A stretch of 7,653 nucleotides of DNA from Desulfobacula sp. (GCA_011390085.1 JAABTB010000095.1:1-7653); one strand, 5' to 3'; shown: positions 1 through 7,653, counted from the stretch's first letter. The notes: generated by a model from the sequence alone, not told the origin. A program made the numbers and translations.

Positions 1-1050
1 ATGACCCCTGTCGGCAGAGGTCAGCGGGAACTCATCATCGGTGACCGTCAGATCGGTAAGACAGCACTGGCCGTAGATGCCATTCTGGCTCAAAAAGAGA
101 CGGACATGAAATGCATCTATGTGGCCTGCGGTCAGAAAAAATCAACGGTTGCCCAGGTTGTTGCCGCCCTGGAAGAACACGGCGCCATGGAATATACGAC
201 GGTTGTCATTGCGTCGGCCTCTGAATCGGCTGCCATGCAGTATCTGGCACCCTATGCCGGATGCGCCATGGGCGAGTATTTCAGGGACAAAGGCGAACAT
301 GCCCTGATCATTTACGACGATCTTTCAAAACAGGCCGTTGCCTACCGCCAGGTATCTCTGCTCCTGAGACGTCCGCCGGGACGTGAAGCCTTCCCGGGCG
401 ATATTTTTTACAACCATTCCCGTCTGCTGGAACGCTCTGCAAAGCTCAGTGATGAAAAAGGCGCCGGCTCTCTGACAGCCCTTCCCATCATCGAAACCCA
501 GGAAGGTGACGTTTCCGCATTTATCCCGACCAATGTTATTTCCATTACCGACGGCCAGATCTTCCTGGACAAGAGTTTGTTTTTTGCCGGTATCCGTCCT
601 GCCATAGACGTCGGACTTTCCGTATCCCGCGTGGGGGGTGCCGCCCAGGTGAAAGCCATGAAACAGGTGGCTGGAACCCTTCGTCTGGATCTGGCCCAGT
701 TCCGCGAACTGGAAGCCTTTGCCGCTTTTGGTTCAGACCTTGATGCGGCTACCCAGAAACAGTTGACCCGTGGTGAAAGACTGGTTGAACTTTTAAAACA
801 ACCCCAGTTCAAACCGCTGCCCATGGAAAGAATGGTGACTGTTCTTTTTGCCGGCACCCGGGGATATCTTGATAAATATCCCAGAGAAGCGGTTTCAAAA
901 TACGAAGAAGGCCTGTATCCGTTTGTCGAAAATCGTTTTCCTGAAATTTTTTCCGGTCTGAAGGAAAAAAAGGAAATAACCAAGGAAATCGAAGGCAAAC
1001 TCAAACAATGCCTTGAAGCCTATGATGAAGAATTCAAGGATACCATATAG
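1..1050 (+). CDS. atpA: F1Fo ATP synthase subunit alpha (5'-truncated by window)
   Basis: This is the C-terminal 349 residues of the alpha subunit of F1, the non-catalytic nucleotide-binding subunit that alternates with beta in the alpha3beta3 head on the cytoplasmic side of the membrane. The family is normally a little over 500 residues, so roughly 150 N-terminal residues lie upstream. The ATG at position 1 is an internal methionine just before the conserved [14 protein letters not shown] stretch, not the true start. The P-loop is GDRQIGKT (local residues 14-21). The usual family form is GDRQTGKT, so isoleucine replaces the first threonine, while the Lys and Thr that bind phosphate remain. 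The Walker B-like strand ALIIYDD is at 101-107. The [10 protein letters not shown] segment at 207-216 carries the arginine finger (local Arg210) that reaches into the beta catalytic site. The C-terminus is intact and ends in the usual charged helix. atpG follows after 58 nt. Confidence 0.98.
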   Translation: MTPVGRGQRELIIGDRQIGKTALAVDAILAQKETDMKCIYVACGQKKSTVAQVVAALEEHGAMEYTTVVIASASESAAMQYLAPYAGCAMGEYFRDKGEHALIIYDDLSKQAVAYRQVSLLLRRPPGREAFPGDIFYNHSRLLERSAKLSDEKGAGSLTALPIIETQEGDVSAFIPTNVISITDGQIFLDKSLFFAGIRPAIDVGLSVSRVGGAAQVKAMKQVAGTLRLDLAQFRELEAFAAFGSDLDAATQKQLTRGERLVELLKQPQFKPLPMERMVTVLFAGTRGYLDKYPREAVSKYEEGLYPFVENRFPEIFSGLKEKKEITKEIEGKLKQCLEAYDEEFKDTI

Positions 1051-1108
1051 TAATTATGGACTTTTCCGTTAAATGATTCATTAACAACAGGCTTGAAAGG
1101 TAGATCAT

Positions 1109-2002
1109 ATGGCAACATTAAAAGAAGTAAAATCAAAAATAGTCAGTATAAAAAAGACTAAACAGATTACCTCTGCCATGAAAATGGTTGCCACTTCAAG
1201 ATTGCGCGGTGCTCAGAACAGAATGGAAGCATTTAAACCCTATGCGGGCAAATTTGCAGAAGTTCTGGGCAGTATCGCCGGCAAATCCGGTGAAGATGCA
1301 AGTCCCTTGCTGGTTCCCCGTGATGAAACAAAAAAAGTGGCGGTCATCCTCTGTACCTCAGACAGAGGATTATGTGGCGGTTTTAATTCGAATTTAATTA
1401 CCAAGGCAGATAAATTTGTACAATCGGAACTTGATGGAAAAGAAGTCTCTTATATCTGTTTCGGCAAAAAAGGAAGAGACTGGGCAAAAAAGCAGCCTCA
1501 ACCCATCGAAGATCAGTATATTGGTGTCGTGGGCGGGAATATCGGCTTTGGAATTGCCTCTTCTTCCGGGCAGAAAATGATAGACAGTTTCCTTGATGGG
1601 GCTGTTGATGAAGTATATCTGATTTATTCCAGGTTTGTAAATATGGCAAGGCAGGAATCGACTTTAAAAAAGATTCTTCCCATTCCATCTCTTAACGAAC
1701 TGGCGGGAGAAAAAGAAGCGGTTCAGACGGATGGATTTTTTCCGGAGCATATCTACGAGCCATCTTCTGATAAGCTTCTGGGTGAGATGCTGCCGAAAAA
1801 CGTATTTATTCAGATATATGATGCATTGCTTCAGACATCCACCAGTGAACATGCGGCCCGAATGAGGGCCATGGAAAATGCAACCAAGGCATGTGAAGAT
1901 ATGGTTGGAGAACTTCAGTCAATATTCAACAAGACAAGACAGTCAAAAATTACCGGCGATCTCATGGATATTGTCGGTGGTGCTGAAGCACTCAAGGGAT
2001 AA
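1109..2002 (+). CDS. atpG: F1Fo ATP synthase subunit gamma
   Basis: The gamma subunit is the rotating central shaft that couples proton flow through Fo to the conformational changes of the beta subunits. The 297-residue product is close to the E. coli length (287). The N-terminal helix has the family sequence (SIKKTKQITSAMKMVATSRL, about residues 13-32). The Rossmann-like middle domain contains SDRGLCGGFN (84-93). The C-terminal helix, from about residue 245, has the conserved HAARMRAMENATKA and SKITGDLMDIVGGAEAL segments that form the coiled coil inside the alpha3beta3 ring. A GAAAGG ribosome binding site at 1095-1100 sits 8 nt before the ATG. It lies between atpA and atpD in the standard bacterial order and is presumably cotranscribed with them. 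I see no anomaly. Confidence 0.98.
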   Translation: MATLKEVKSKIVSIKKTKQITSAMKMVATSRLRGAQNRMEAFKPYAGKFAEVLGSIAGKSGEDASPLLVPRDETKKVAVILCTSDRGLCGGFNSNLITKADKFVQSELDGKEVSYICFGKKGRDWAKKQPQPIEDQYIGVVGGNIGFGIASSSGQKMIDSFLDGAVDEVYLIYSRFVNMARQESTLKKILPIPSLNELAGEKEAVQTDGFFPEHIYEPSSDKLLGEMLPKNVFIQIYDALLQTSTSEHAARMRAMENATKACEDMVGELQSIFNKTRQSKITGDLMDIVGGAEALKG

Positions 2003-2042
2003 TTTTAATCGATATGCTTAATTTTAGAAAACAGCTTTATAG

Positions 2043-3458
<1,416 letters not shown>

Positions 3459-3475
3459 ACATCCGGAGGTATATT

Positions 3476-3883
3476 ATGGCTGAGAAATTATTTCTTGAAG
3501 TCGTTACACCGCAGAAATCAGTTGTCAGTGAAGAAGTTGAGATTGTGGTGGCTCCGGGTTCAGAAGGTGAGTTTGGCGCGCTGAAAGGGCATACCACATT
3601 CCTGACCTCCCTAAAGCTGGGGACGCTTCGGTACAAAGGGGCTGATGGAAAGGAAAAATATGTTTTCATCAATGGCGGGTTTGCTGAGGTTCTGCCCCAC
3701 AAGGTCACGATTCTTGCCGAATCTGCAGAGCGTCGAAAAGATATCGACGTTGAAAGGGCAATGAAGGCCAAGGAGAGAGCTGAAAAGCGTCTGGCTGCAA
3801 AAACGCCCGACACGGACCTGATAAGGGCCGAAGCTTCTTTAAGGCGTGCTTTGCACAGGCTTAAGATGAGAGATATCAGATAA
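3476..3883 (+). CDS. atpC: F1Fo ATP synthase subunit epsilon
   Basis: Epsilon sits at the foot of the gamma stalk, helps attach F1 to the c-ring, and in bacteria can inhibit ATP hydrolysis through its C-terminal helices. The 135-residue product has the N-terminal beta-sandwich (about 1-85) with the family hallmark GEFGALKGHTTFLTSL (31-46) and an FINGGFAEVLPHKVTILAE stretch (64-82). A charged helical hairpin follows (about 88-135), so the regulatory C-terminal domain is present. A perfect GGAGG at 3465-3469 lies 6 nt before the ATG. It is the last gene of the atp operon. A hairpin-plus-T-run terminator begins 47 nt after its stop codon. Confidence 0.97.
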   Translation: MAEKLFLEVVTPQKSVVSEEVEIVVAPGSEGEFGALKGHTTFLTSLKLGTLRYKGADGKEKYVFINGGFAEVLPHKVTILAESAERRKDIDVERAMKAKERAEKRLAAKTPDTDLIRAEASLRRALHRLKMRDIR

Positions 3884-3930
3884 TGTGACCGAGACGTATC
3901 CATATTCTGCAGAAAATGAATATATACAGA

Positions 3931-3964
3931 GAGGAGGCTCAAGGAAATGGGGGCCTCCTCTTTT
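3931..3964 (+). terminator. Rho-independent terminator of the atp operon
   Basis: GAGGAGGC at 3931-3938 pairs perfectly with GCCTCCTC at 3953-3960. A further T-G wobble and a C-G pair (3939-3940 with 3951-3952) extend the stem to 10 bp around a 10-nt loop. TTTT at 3961-3964 follows at once. On the opposite strand there is no comparable T-run after the stem, so the signal points along the + strand and closes the atp transcript after atpC. The left arm also looks like a perfect Shine-Dalgarno sequence with an ATG (3947) in the loop. The long stem and T-run favour a terminator over a translation start. The T-run is only four bases, so some read-through into glmU is possible. Confidence 0.75.
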
Positions 3965-3968
3965 CATA

Positions 3969-3996
3969 TGGACAATTCGGTTTTAAACACTAAAAG
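3969..3996 (+). promoter_or_regulatory. Weak candidate promoter for the glmU-type gene
   Basis: TGGACA at 3969-3974 (5 of 6 to the sigma70 -35 consensus) is followed after 16 nt by TAAAAG at 3991-3996 (4 of 6 to the -10 consensus). It lies just after the atp terminator and would start a transcript close to 4003, shortly before the ATG at 4019. The -10 match is poor, and read-through from the atp operon is an alternative, so this is only a suggestion. Confidence 0.2.
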
Positions 3997-4018
3997 AAAG
4001 TTTACATCGGATATGACT

Positions 4019-4768
4019 ATGAATTTTGATGATGTCGGGGTTATCATCCTTGCAGCAGGCAAGGGAACCCGGATGAAGTCCGACACTGCCAAGGTGCTTC
4101 ACCGGGTGGCCCGGAAAACAATGATTATCCATGTGGTGGAGCGGGCCCTGGAAATTGCCCCGGATCATGTTCATATCGTTGTCGGACACCAGGCAGAGAG
4201 CGTAAAAGAGGAGGTCAACCGGTTCCATCGAGTCCGTTTTGTTTATCAAAAGCAGCTTCTCGGGACTGGAGATGCTGTTAAGACGGCAATTCCGGACCTT
4301 GACCCATGGATTAGAGATGTCCTGGTGTTGTGCGGAGATGTTCCCCTGATCAAGGGAAAAACCCTTCAAGAGTTTGTCCGCACCCATAAAAAATCCAAAT
4401 CAGGGATCACGGTGCTTGCCACCGAGGTCGATGATCCAAAGGGCTATGGCCGGATTGTCCTGGATTACCATAACCATCTGCTGTGTATCAGAGAAGATGT
4501 CGATGCCGGACCTGATGAAAAACAGATTAAAACAATCAATACAGGAATATATTGCTTTAATAAAGATCTTCTGTGTGATGCCCTTAACGAAATATCCCCG
4601 GAAAACAGCCAGGGGGAATATTATTTGACGGATGTTGTTGAAATCGCACAAAAGAAAGGTCAAAAGATCACGGTTGTCACAACGCAGGATTCAAATCAGG
4701 TCATGGGTGTGAATACGCTTGAAGAGCTTGACAAGGCCGAACACCTGATGCAGAGACTTGGCGGATAA
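4019..4768 (+). CDS. glmU: Single-domain GlmU-type uridylyltransferase (N-acetylglucosamine-1-phosphate uridylyltransferase domain only)
   Basis: This is a nucleotidyltransferase matching the N-terminal half of GlmU, which makes UDP-GlcNAc from UTP and GlcNAc-1-phosphate for peptidoglycan and lipopolysaccharide. With the start at 4019 (249 residues) the signature LAAGKGTRM falls at 11-19 and the catalytic-type Lys at 25, the same numbers as in E. coli GlmU. An in-frame ATG at 3947 would add 24 unrelated residues and lies inside the upstream terminator loop. Other retained features are GTG at 82-84, CGDVPLI with Asp107, GYGRI (142-146), Glu159, INTG with Asn174, GEYYLTDVV (199-207) and GVN with Asn232. 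Two departures are seen: the usual PKVLH is AKVLH, and GTGHAV is GTGDAV. The protein ends where the linker to the left-handed beta-helix acetyltransferase domain would begin, and no hexapeptide repeats follow in any frame. It may therefore be a monofunctional enzyme or a related sugar-phosphate nucleotidyltransferase. E. coli also has glmU next to atpC. Confidence 0.85.
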   Translation: MNFDDVGVIILAAGKGTRMKSDTAKVLHRVARKTMIIHVVERALEIAPDHVHIVVGHQAESVKEEVNRFHRVRFVYQKQLLGTGDAVKTAIPDLDPWIRDVLVLCGDVPLIKGKTLQEFVRTHKKSKSGITVLATEVDDPKGYGRIVLDYHNHLLCIREDVDAGPDEKQIKTINTGIYCFNKDLLCDALNEISPENSQGEYYLTDVVEIAQKKGQKITVVTTQDSNQVMGVNTLEELDKAEHLMQRLGG

Positions 4769-4773
4769 TTGCC

Positions 4774-4803
4774 TTGACTTTATTAAATATTTTGAATTAT
4801 ACT
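4774..4803 (+). promoter_or_regulatory. Sigma70-type promoter for the zapB-like/zapA/6S cluster
   Basis: TTGACT at 4774-4779 and TATACT at 4798-4803 each match the sigma70 -35 and -10 consensus at 5 of 6 positions, with an 18-nt spacer that is AT-rich. The expected start site is near 4810, about 19 nt before the ATG at 4829. This is the best promoter-like sequence in the window and would separate the cell-division genes from glmU. The short inverted repeat AATGC/GCATT (4805-4809 and 4816-4820) overlaps the expected start site. Confidence 0.6.
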
Positions 4804-4828
4804 GAATGCCAATCAGCATTATGAGAAG

Positions 4829-5101
4829 ATGACATTGGGGAATGACCGGATCAAAAAAAAGTTTGATGATATCGAAGATAAGATCGGTTTAATGATGGAA
4901 CATTGCCAATCGCTTCAGTCGGAAAACAAGGTGCTTTTACTGAGAATCGAGACGTTTAAAGCAGACCTTGACAGAAAAATAACCGCTGAAACGGATAGTT
5001 CGGAGCAAGAGGCAGTTATTCAATCAAAAATTGAAGGGCTTTTTCTAAAATTGGACACTTTTTCAACCGGCCTGAATAAAAGCGAATCATCAAACCTGTG
5101 A
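4829..5101 (+). CDS. Small coiled-coil protein, ZapB-like cell-division factor upstream of zapA
   Basis: This is a 90-residue, highly charged protein with no signal peptide or membrane segment. Heptad-like spacing of Ile, Leu and Met runs from about residue 8 to 50 (for example KIGLMMEHCQSLQSENKVLL), and a second helix contains IQSKIEGLFLKLDTF (about 64-78). Short coiled-coil proteins of this kind, ZapB-like or of the TIGR02449 type, commonly sit directly upstream of zapA in proteobacteria. By analogy it would support ZapA and the Z-ring in the cytoplasm. The assignment rests on the coiled coil, the size and the neighbour rather than on a diagnostic motif. The start is uncertain: ATG 4829 lacks a properly spaced ribosome binding site, and TTG 4835 would sit 6 nt after AGAAG. 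The stop codon overlaps the zapA start in GTGA. Confidence 0.65.
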   Translation: MTLGNDRIKKKFDDIEDKIGLMMEHCQSLQSENKVLLLRIETFKADLDRKITAETDSSEQEAVIQSKIEGLFLKLDTFSTGLNKSESSNL

Positions 5102-5448
5102 CCAACAGGATGCGAGAAAAAGGGAATTCATTGGATGAGCTTATTGTAATTGAAATTTTCGGGGAGGAGTATAGATTTAGGCCGGATGGCCAGGTTGAAA
5201 ATCCGGAACAAGTTGCTCAGCATTTAAAACGATATATAAAAGAGTCTGAAGCAATATTTAAAAATAAGCCTTCAGACAAAAATAAAATTGTTGTCTTATT
5301 GCTGGCTGCCATGAATTTGTCCAGGGATTTTTACGAACTCAAAAAGAATTGTTCAGAATTTGAAGAGGTAACTGAAAAAAGAGTCTCATCCATATTGGAA
5401 AAAATCAACAAAGGATTTGAAAAGAGCAACAATTTTAAATTGTTATAA
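5098..5448 (+). CDS. zapA: Cell division protein ZapA
   Basis: ZapA binds FtsZ in the cytoplasm and cross-links protofilaments to stabilise the Z-ring. The 116-residue product is close to the E. coli length (109). It has the N-terminal globular part (IVIEIFGEEYRFRPDG, about 16-31, then an EQVAQHLKRYI helix). The family-typical segment KIVVLLLAAMNLSRDFYELK (about 62-81) follows and leads into a C-terminal coiled-coil helix. The GTG start at 5098 overlaps the upstream stop as GTGA, which suggests translational coupling. No good Shine-Dalgarno is seen, and ATG 5110 is an alternative start giving 112 residues. The last codons lie in an AT-rich dyad (5428-5444), and the 6S RNA gene begins a few bases after the stop. 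The zapA-6S linkage is the same as in E. coli. Confidence 0.88.
   Translation: MTNRMREKGNSLDELIVIEIFGEEYRFRPDGQVENPEQVAQHLKRYIKESEAIFKNKPSDKNKIVVLLLAAMNLSRDFYELKKNCSEFEEVTEKRVSSILEKINKGFEKSNNFKLL
5417..5446 (+). promoter_or_regulatory. Candidate promoter for 6S RNA inside the zapA 3' end
   Basis: TTGAAA at 5417-5422 (5 of 6 to the -35 consensus) and TGTTAT at 5441-5446 (4 of 6 to the -10 consensus) are 18 nt apart and would start transcription near 5453. That is the first base of the TTACCCC arm that closes the 6S structure. The placement is suggestive, but the -10 is weak, and 6S could also be processed from a zapA transcript. Confidence 0.35.
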
Positions 5449-5450
5449 AT

Positions 5451-5640
5451 ATTTACCCCTGCAATGTGCGTGATTGTATGACAGCCTTTGTCCTAACGCA
5501 TAAGCAAAAGGGAGTCCACCCTTGTACCGGTGTGCTAGGTTCCTCTTGTAAGGAAAAGCCTGATGGTATAACTGGACGACCACCTTCTGAACCCATGGTT
5601 CAAAGCCTTTATAGCAACACGGCAGTTTGTGGGGGTAACT
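5451..5640 (+). ncRNA. ssrS: 6S RNA
   Basis: 6S RNA mimics an open promoter and sequesters sigma70-type RNA polymerase, mainly in stationary phase. The region folds as the family does. A closing stem pairs TTACCCC (5453-5459) with GGGGTAA (5632-5638) and, past bulges, CGTG (5469-5472) with CACG (5618-5621). The apical arm pairs GTCCA (5514-5518) with TGGAC (5573-5577) and ends in the TTCCT/AGGAA hairpin (5540-5544, 5551-5555). The 3' side of the central bubble carries the typical small hairpin TGAACC-CAT-GGTTCA (5588-5602). Short segments such as GGACGACCACCTTCTGAACC resemble the equivalent part of E. coli 6S RNA. The length of about 190 nt fits the family (184 in E. coli). The position immediately after zapA matches E. 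coli. The exact ends are inferred from the closing stem. No clear intrinsic terminator follows, so 3' processing is likely. Confidence 0.88.
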
Positions 5641-5677
5641 TATATTAAAATCCGGTCTGTTTTTGATTTTTCCCTCC

Positions 5678-5706
5678 TTAACGGTTTTTTCCCTGATTCA
5701 TATTTT
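5678..5706 (+). promoter_or_regulatory. Candidate promoter in the rny leader
   Basis: TTAACG at 5678-5683 and TATTTT at 5701-5706 are separated by 17 nt, and each matches the sigma70 consensus at 4 of 6 positions. It would start a transcript near 5713 with a leader of about 64 nt that includes the rny ribosome binding site. The 136-nt spacer between 6S and rny holds no other gene that I can support. It is AT-rich with several pyrimidine runs and the palindrome TTGATATCAA (5745-5754). Confidence 0.25.
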
Positions 5707-5776
5707 ATAGCGTCTGAAAATTAATAAGATTTCACCATGAGGTGTTGATATCAATATAATTTAGGAGATTTTTCTA

Positions 5777-7339
5777 ATGGAATATATGGTTGTGCTCTCA
5801 TTAATTGTTCTTCTGATGGTGATGGGAGCTTTTGCCTTTTTCAAATTTAAGAAAAGGGTGGTTCAGGAAAATCTGAATATAGAAGAAGAGCAAACGCGCT
5901 TGATCGAAGATGCCAGAGCCAAGGCAGCTTCTTTATTGAAAGAGGCAAAGCTGGAAGCCAAGTCCAGGCTTTTGGAAATGAAAAGTGATTTTGATTCAGA
6001 AACCGAAGAAACCCGGGCTGAGTTAAAAAAAGAAGAAAGACGATTATCAAAAAAGAGCGAGAAACTGGATAACCAGGAAGAACAATTGGCAAAAAGGGAG
6101 CAGACCCTTCAGAGAAAAGAAAGCGAAACCCAGAAAAAATTAGAGTCGGCAACACATAAGGAAAATCATTATTCTGAGCTGTTGGAGGAGACCAAAAGAG
6201 AACTTGAAAAAGTCTCCGGGCTCACCCTGGAAGAAGCCAAAGAACTCTTGCTCAAGACCATTGAAGAGGATGTCAAACATGAAGGGGCCAAGCTGATCAA
6301 GAAGATTACCAGTGAGGCCCGGGAAAATGCCGATAAAGAAGCCAAGAAGATCATATCCACAGCCATACAGCGGTATGCGGGTGATTATGTAGCGGAAAGG
6401 ACGGTTTCAGTGGTTCATCTTCCCGGAGATGAAATGAAGGGGCGGATTATCGGTCGTGAGGGAAGGAATATAAGGGCCCTTGAAGCAGCCACTGGAATTG
6501 ATCTTATTATTGATGATACGCCTGAGGCGGTTATCCTGTCAGGGTTTAATCCGGTCAGAAGAGAAATAGCCAGACTGTCCCTGGAAAAATTGATTTCTGA
6601 TGGAAGAATCCATCCGGCCCGCATTGAAGATGTGGTTCAACGGGCCACCGAAGAAGTGGACCTGGCCATTAAGGAAGCCGGTGAACAGGCCGCTTTTGAT
6701 CTGGGGGTTCACGGCATTGACCCTGAATTGATCAAGGTGGTCGGGAAACTTAAATTCAGAACCAGCTATGCCCAGAATGTCCTTCAGCACTCTGTCGAGG
6801 TCGCTTTCCTGGCCGGTGCCATTGCTGCCGAACTGAATTTGGATTTCAAGTTAGCCAAGCGCATGGGCTTGCTTCATGACATTGGAAAGGCCGTTGATTA
6901 TGAAGTGGATGGCGCCCATGCCATCATCGGGGCAAAGCTTGCAAAAAAATATGGTGAAATCGATAGCGTTGTAAATGCTATAGCCTCCCACCACGAGGAT
7001 CAGATGCCTGAAACCGTATATGATTACATTGTCCAGGCAGCGGATGCCCTGTCCGGGGCAAGGCCGGGAGCAAGAAAAGAGAGCCTTGAAAATTATATCA
7101 AAAGACTGGAAGATCTGGAAAAAATTGCCAATTCCTTTGATGGGGTCACGAATACCTATGCCATTCAGGCAGGACGCGAAATCCGGGTCATCACCGAGAG
7201 TGAAAGGATTTCCGATGAAGACGCCATGATTCTTTCCCGGAACATTGCCCGTCAGATCGAAGAAAATTTGACCTTCCCGGGACAGGTTAAGGTCGTGGTC
7301 ATCCGGGAGACCCGGGCAGTGGAATATACCAGAAAATAA
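5777..7339 (+). CDS. rny: Ribonuclease Y
   Basis: RNase Y is a membrane-anchored endoribonuclease that starts mRNA decay and processes structured RNAs. The 520-residue product matches the B. subtilis enzyme in length and layout. One N-terminal membrane helix (about 2-22, followed by the basic FKFKKR) leads into a long, highly charged coiled coil (about 30-160). A KH RNA-binding domain comes next, with [19 protein letters not shown] and its GREG loop at 226-229. The HD phosphohydrolase domain has LLHDIGKA with His367-Asp368 (B. subtilis His368-Asp369), a HAIIGA segment and SHHED, which supply the metal ligands. AGGAG at 5763-5767 lies 9 nt before the ATG. tyrS follows after 12 nt, so the two are probably cotranscribed. 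No key residue is missing. RNase Y is typical of Firmicutes and deltaproteobacteria and rare in gammaproteobacteria, which informs the taxonomic guess. Confidence 0.98.
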   Translation: MEYMVVLSLIVLLMVMGAFAFFKFKKRVVQENLNIEEEQTRLIEDARAKAASLLKEAKLEAKSRLLEMKSDFDSETEETRAELKKEERRLSKKSEKLDNQEEQLAKREQTLQRKESETQKKLESATHKENHYSELLEETKRELEKVSGLTLEEAKELLLKTIEEDVKHEGAKLIKKITSEARENADKEAKKIISTAIQRYAGDYVAERTVSVVHLPGDEMKGRIIGREGRNIRALEAATGIDLIIDDTPEAVILSGFNPVRREIARLSLEKLISDGRIHPARIEDVVQRATEEVDLAIKEAGEQAAFDLGVHGIDPELIKVVGKLKFRTSYAQNVLQHSVEVAFLAGAIAAELNLDFKLAKRMGLLHDIGKAVDYEVDGAHAIIGAKLAKKYGEIDSVVNAIASHHEDQMPETVYDYIVQAADALSGARPGARKESLENYIKRLEDLEKIANSFDGVTNTYAIQAGREIRVITESERISDEDAMILSRNIARQIEENLTFPGQVKVVVIRETRAVEYTRK

Positions 7340-7351
7340 GGGTTACAAAAG

Positions 7352-7653
7352 ATGAGTGTGCTATCCATATTAAAAGAAAGAGGGTTTATTGAAGATCTGA
7401 CCCACACCGAAGAATTGGAGGCCTATCTATCCAACAACCGGGCGACCTGCTATATCGGATTTGATCCCACGGCATCCAGCCTCCATGTCGGAAGTCTGGT
7501 CTGCATCATGGCCCTGGCCCATATGCAAAGGGAGGGACACAGACCCATTGCCCTTGTCGGGGGAGGGACAGGACTTATCGGAGATCCCTCCGGAAAAACA
7601 GAGTTGCGCAAAATCATTACGCAGGATGAAATCGATGTCAATAAAACCGGGAT
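7352..7653 (+). CDS. tyrS: Tyrosyl-tRNA synthetase (3' end outside window)
   Basis: This class I aminoacyl-tRNA synthetase attaches tyrosine to tRNA-Tyr in the cytoplasm. Only the first 100 codons are present, and the frame is open to the window edge. The start of the Rossmann fold shows YIGFDPTA (34-41) followed by the HIGH-class motif as HVGS (45-48), then LVGGGTGLIGDPSGK (68-82), all diagnostic of bacterial TyrS. The KMSKS loop and S4-like tRNA-binding domain would lie downstream. ATG 7352 is chosen because it gives the usual N-terminus, with a helix LSILKERGFIEDL just inside. AAGGG at 7338-7342, overlapping the rny stop codon, serves as ribosome binding site 9 nt upstream. The 12-nt gap to rny and the lack of any terminator suggest an rny-tyrS operon. 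Confidence 0.96.
   Translation, partial: MSVLSILKERGFIEDLTHTEELEAYLSNNRATCYIGFDPTASSLHVGSLVCIMALAHMQREGHRPIALVGGGTGLIGDPSGKTELRKIITQDEIDVNKTG

Noticed and set aside
1..3. ATG at the first base as the start of atpA
   Set aside because: It is the internal methionine before the P-loop region. About a third of the alpha subunit is missing, so the gene begins upstream of the window.
408..1004. Long reverse-strand open frame (198 codons) opposite atpA
   Set aside because: It is serine- and arginine-rich, resembles no family I know, and lies opposite strongly conserved alpha-subunit sequence. It is a coding shadow.
1068..1085. Inverted repeat GTTAA...TTAAC between atpA and atpG as a terminator
   Set aside because: The stem is short and AT-rich, there is no T-run, and it lies inside an operon whose genes must be expressed together.
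5466..5648. A 60-codon open frame starting with ATRDC-like residues over the 6S region
   Set aside because: It lies wholly on the structured 6S RNA, has no ribosome binding site, has a composition unlike its neighbours, and the base pairing explains the sequence better.
5646..5670. AAAATC/GATTTT hairpin after 6S RNA as an intrinsic terminator
   Set aside because: It is a six-pair A/T-rich stem with a 12-nt loop and no proper T-run after it, too weak to call.
5755..5760. Perfect TATAAT as an rny promoter -10 element
   Set aside because: A start about 7 nt downstream would fall at or after the AGGAG at 5763-5767 and so remove the rny ribosome binding site. The best -35 (TTCACC) is also poor.

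Overview
The window reads as a chromosomal housekeeping region of a Gram-negative, moderate-GC bacterium, with every gene on the + strand. Three things together suggest a deltaproteobacterium, perhaps of the Desulfobacteraceae type: a proteobacterial-style 6S RNA gene directly behind zapA, an atpC-glmU neighbourhood as in E. coli, and an RNase Y gene, which most gammaproteobacteria lack. That assignment is inferred from gene content and protein style and was not tested by a search.

Layout. Positions 1-3883 hold the distal half of an F1Fo ATP synthase operon: atpA (5' end outside the window), atpG, atpD and atpC, encoding the alpha, gamma, beta and epsilon subunits of F1. A strong hairpin plus T-run at 3931-3964 looks like the operon terminator. 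Next is a short GlmU-like gene (4019-4768) that has the uridylyltransferase domain but no left-handed beta-helix acetyltransferase domain. A good sigma70-type promoter (4774-4803) then precedes a small coiled-coil ZapB-like gene (4829-5101), which overlaps zapA (5098-5448) by 4 nt. A 6S RNA gene (about 5451-5640) begins within a few bases of the zapA stop codon. After a 136-nt spacer come rny (RNase Y, 5777-7339) and, 12 nt further on, the 5' end of tyrS (7352 onward, cut by the window end).

How the parts work together. The atp genes build the catalytic head and central stalk of the ATP synthase. The GlmU-like protein probably makes UDP-GlcNAc or a related nucleotide sugar for the cell envelope. 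ZapB-like and ZapA belong to Z-ring assembly. 6S RNA, RNase Y and TyrS act in transcription control, RNA decay and translation. No mobile element, CRISPR array, phage gene or defence cassette is visible. I found no convincing novel system. The points most worth a second look are the single-domain GlmU, the terminator that overlaps the longest possible glmU start, and the zapA/6S junction with its AT-rich dyad.
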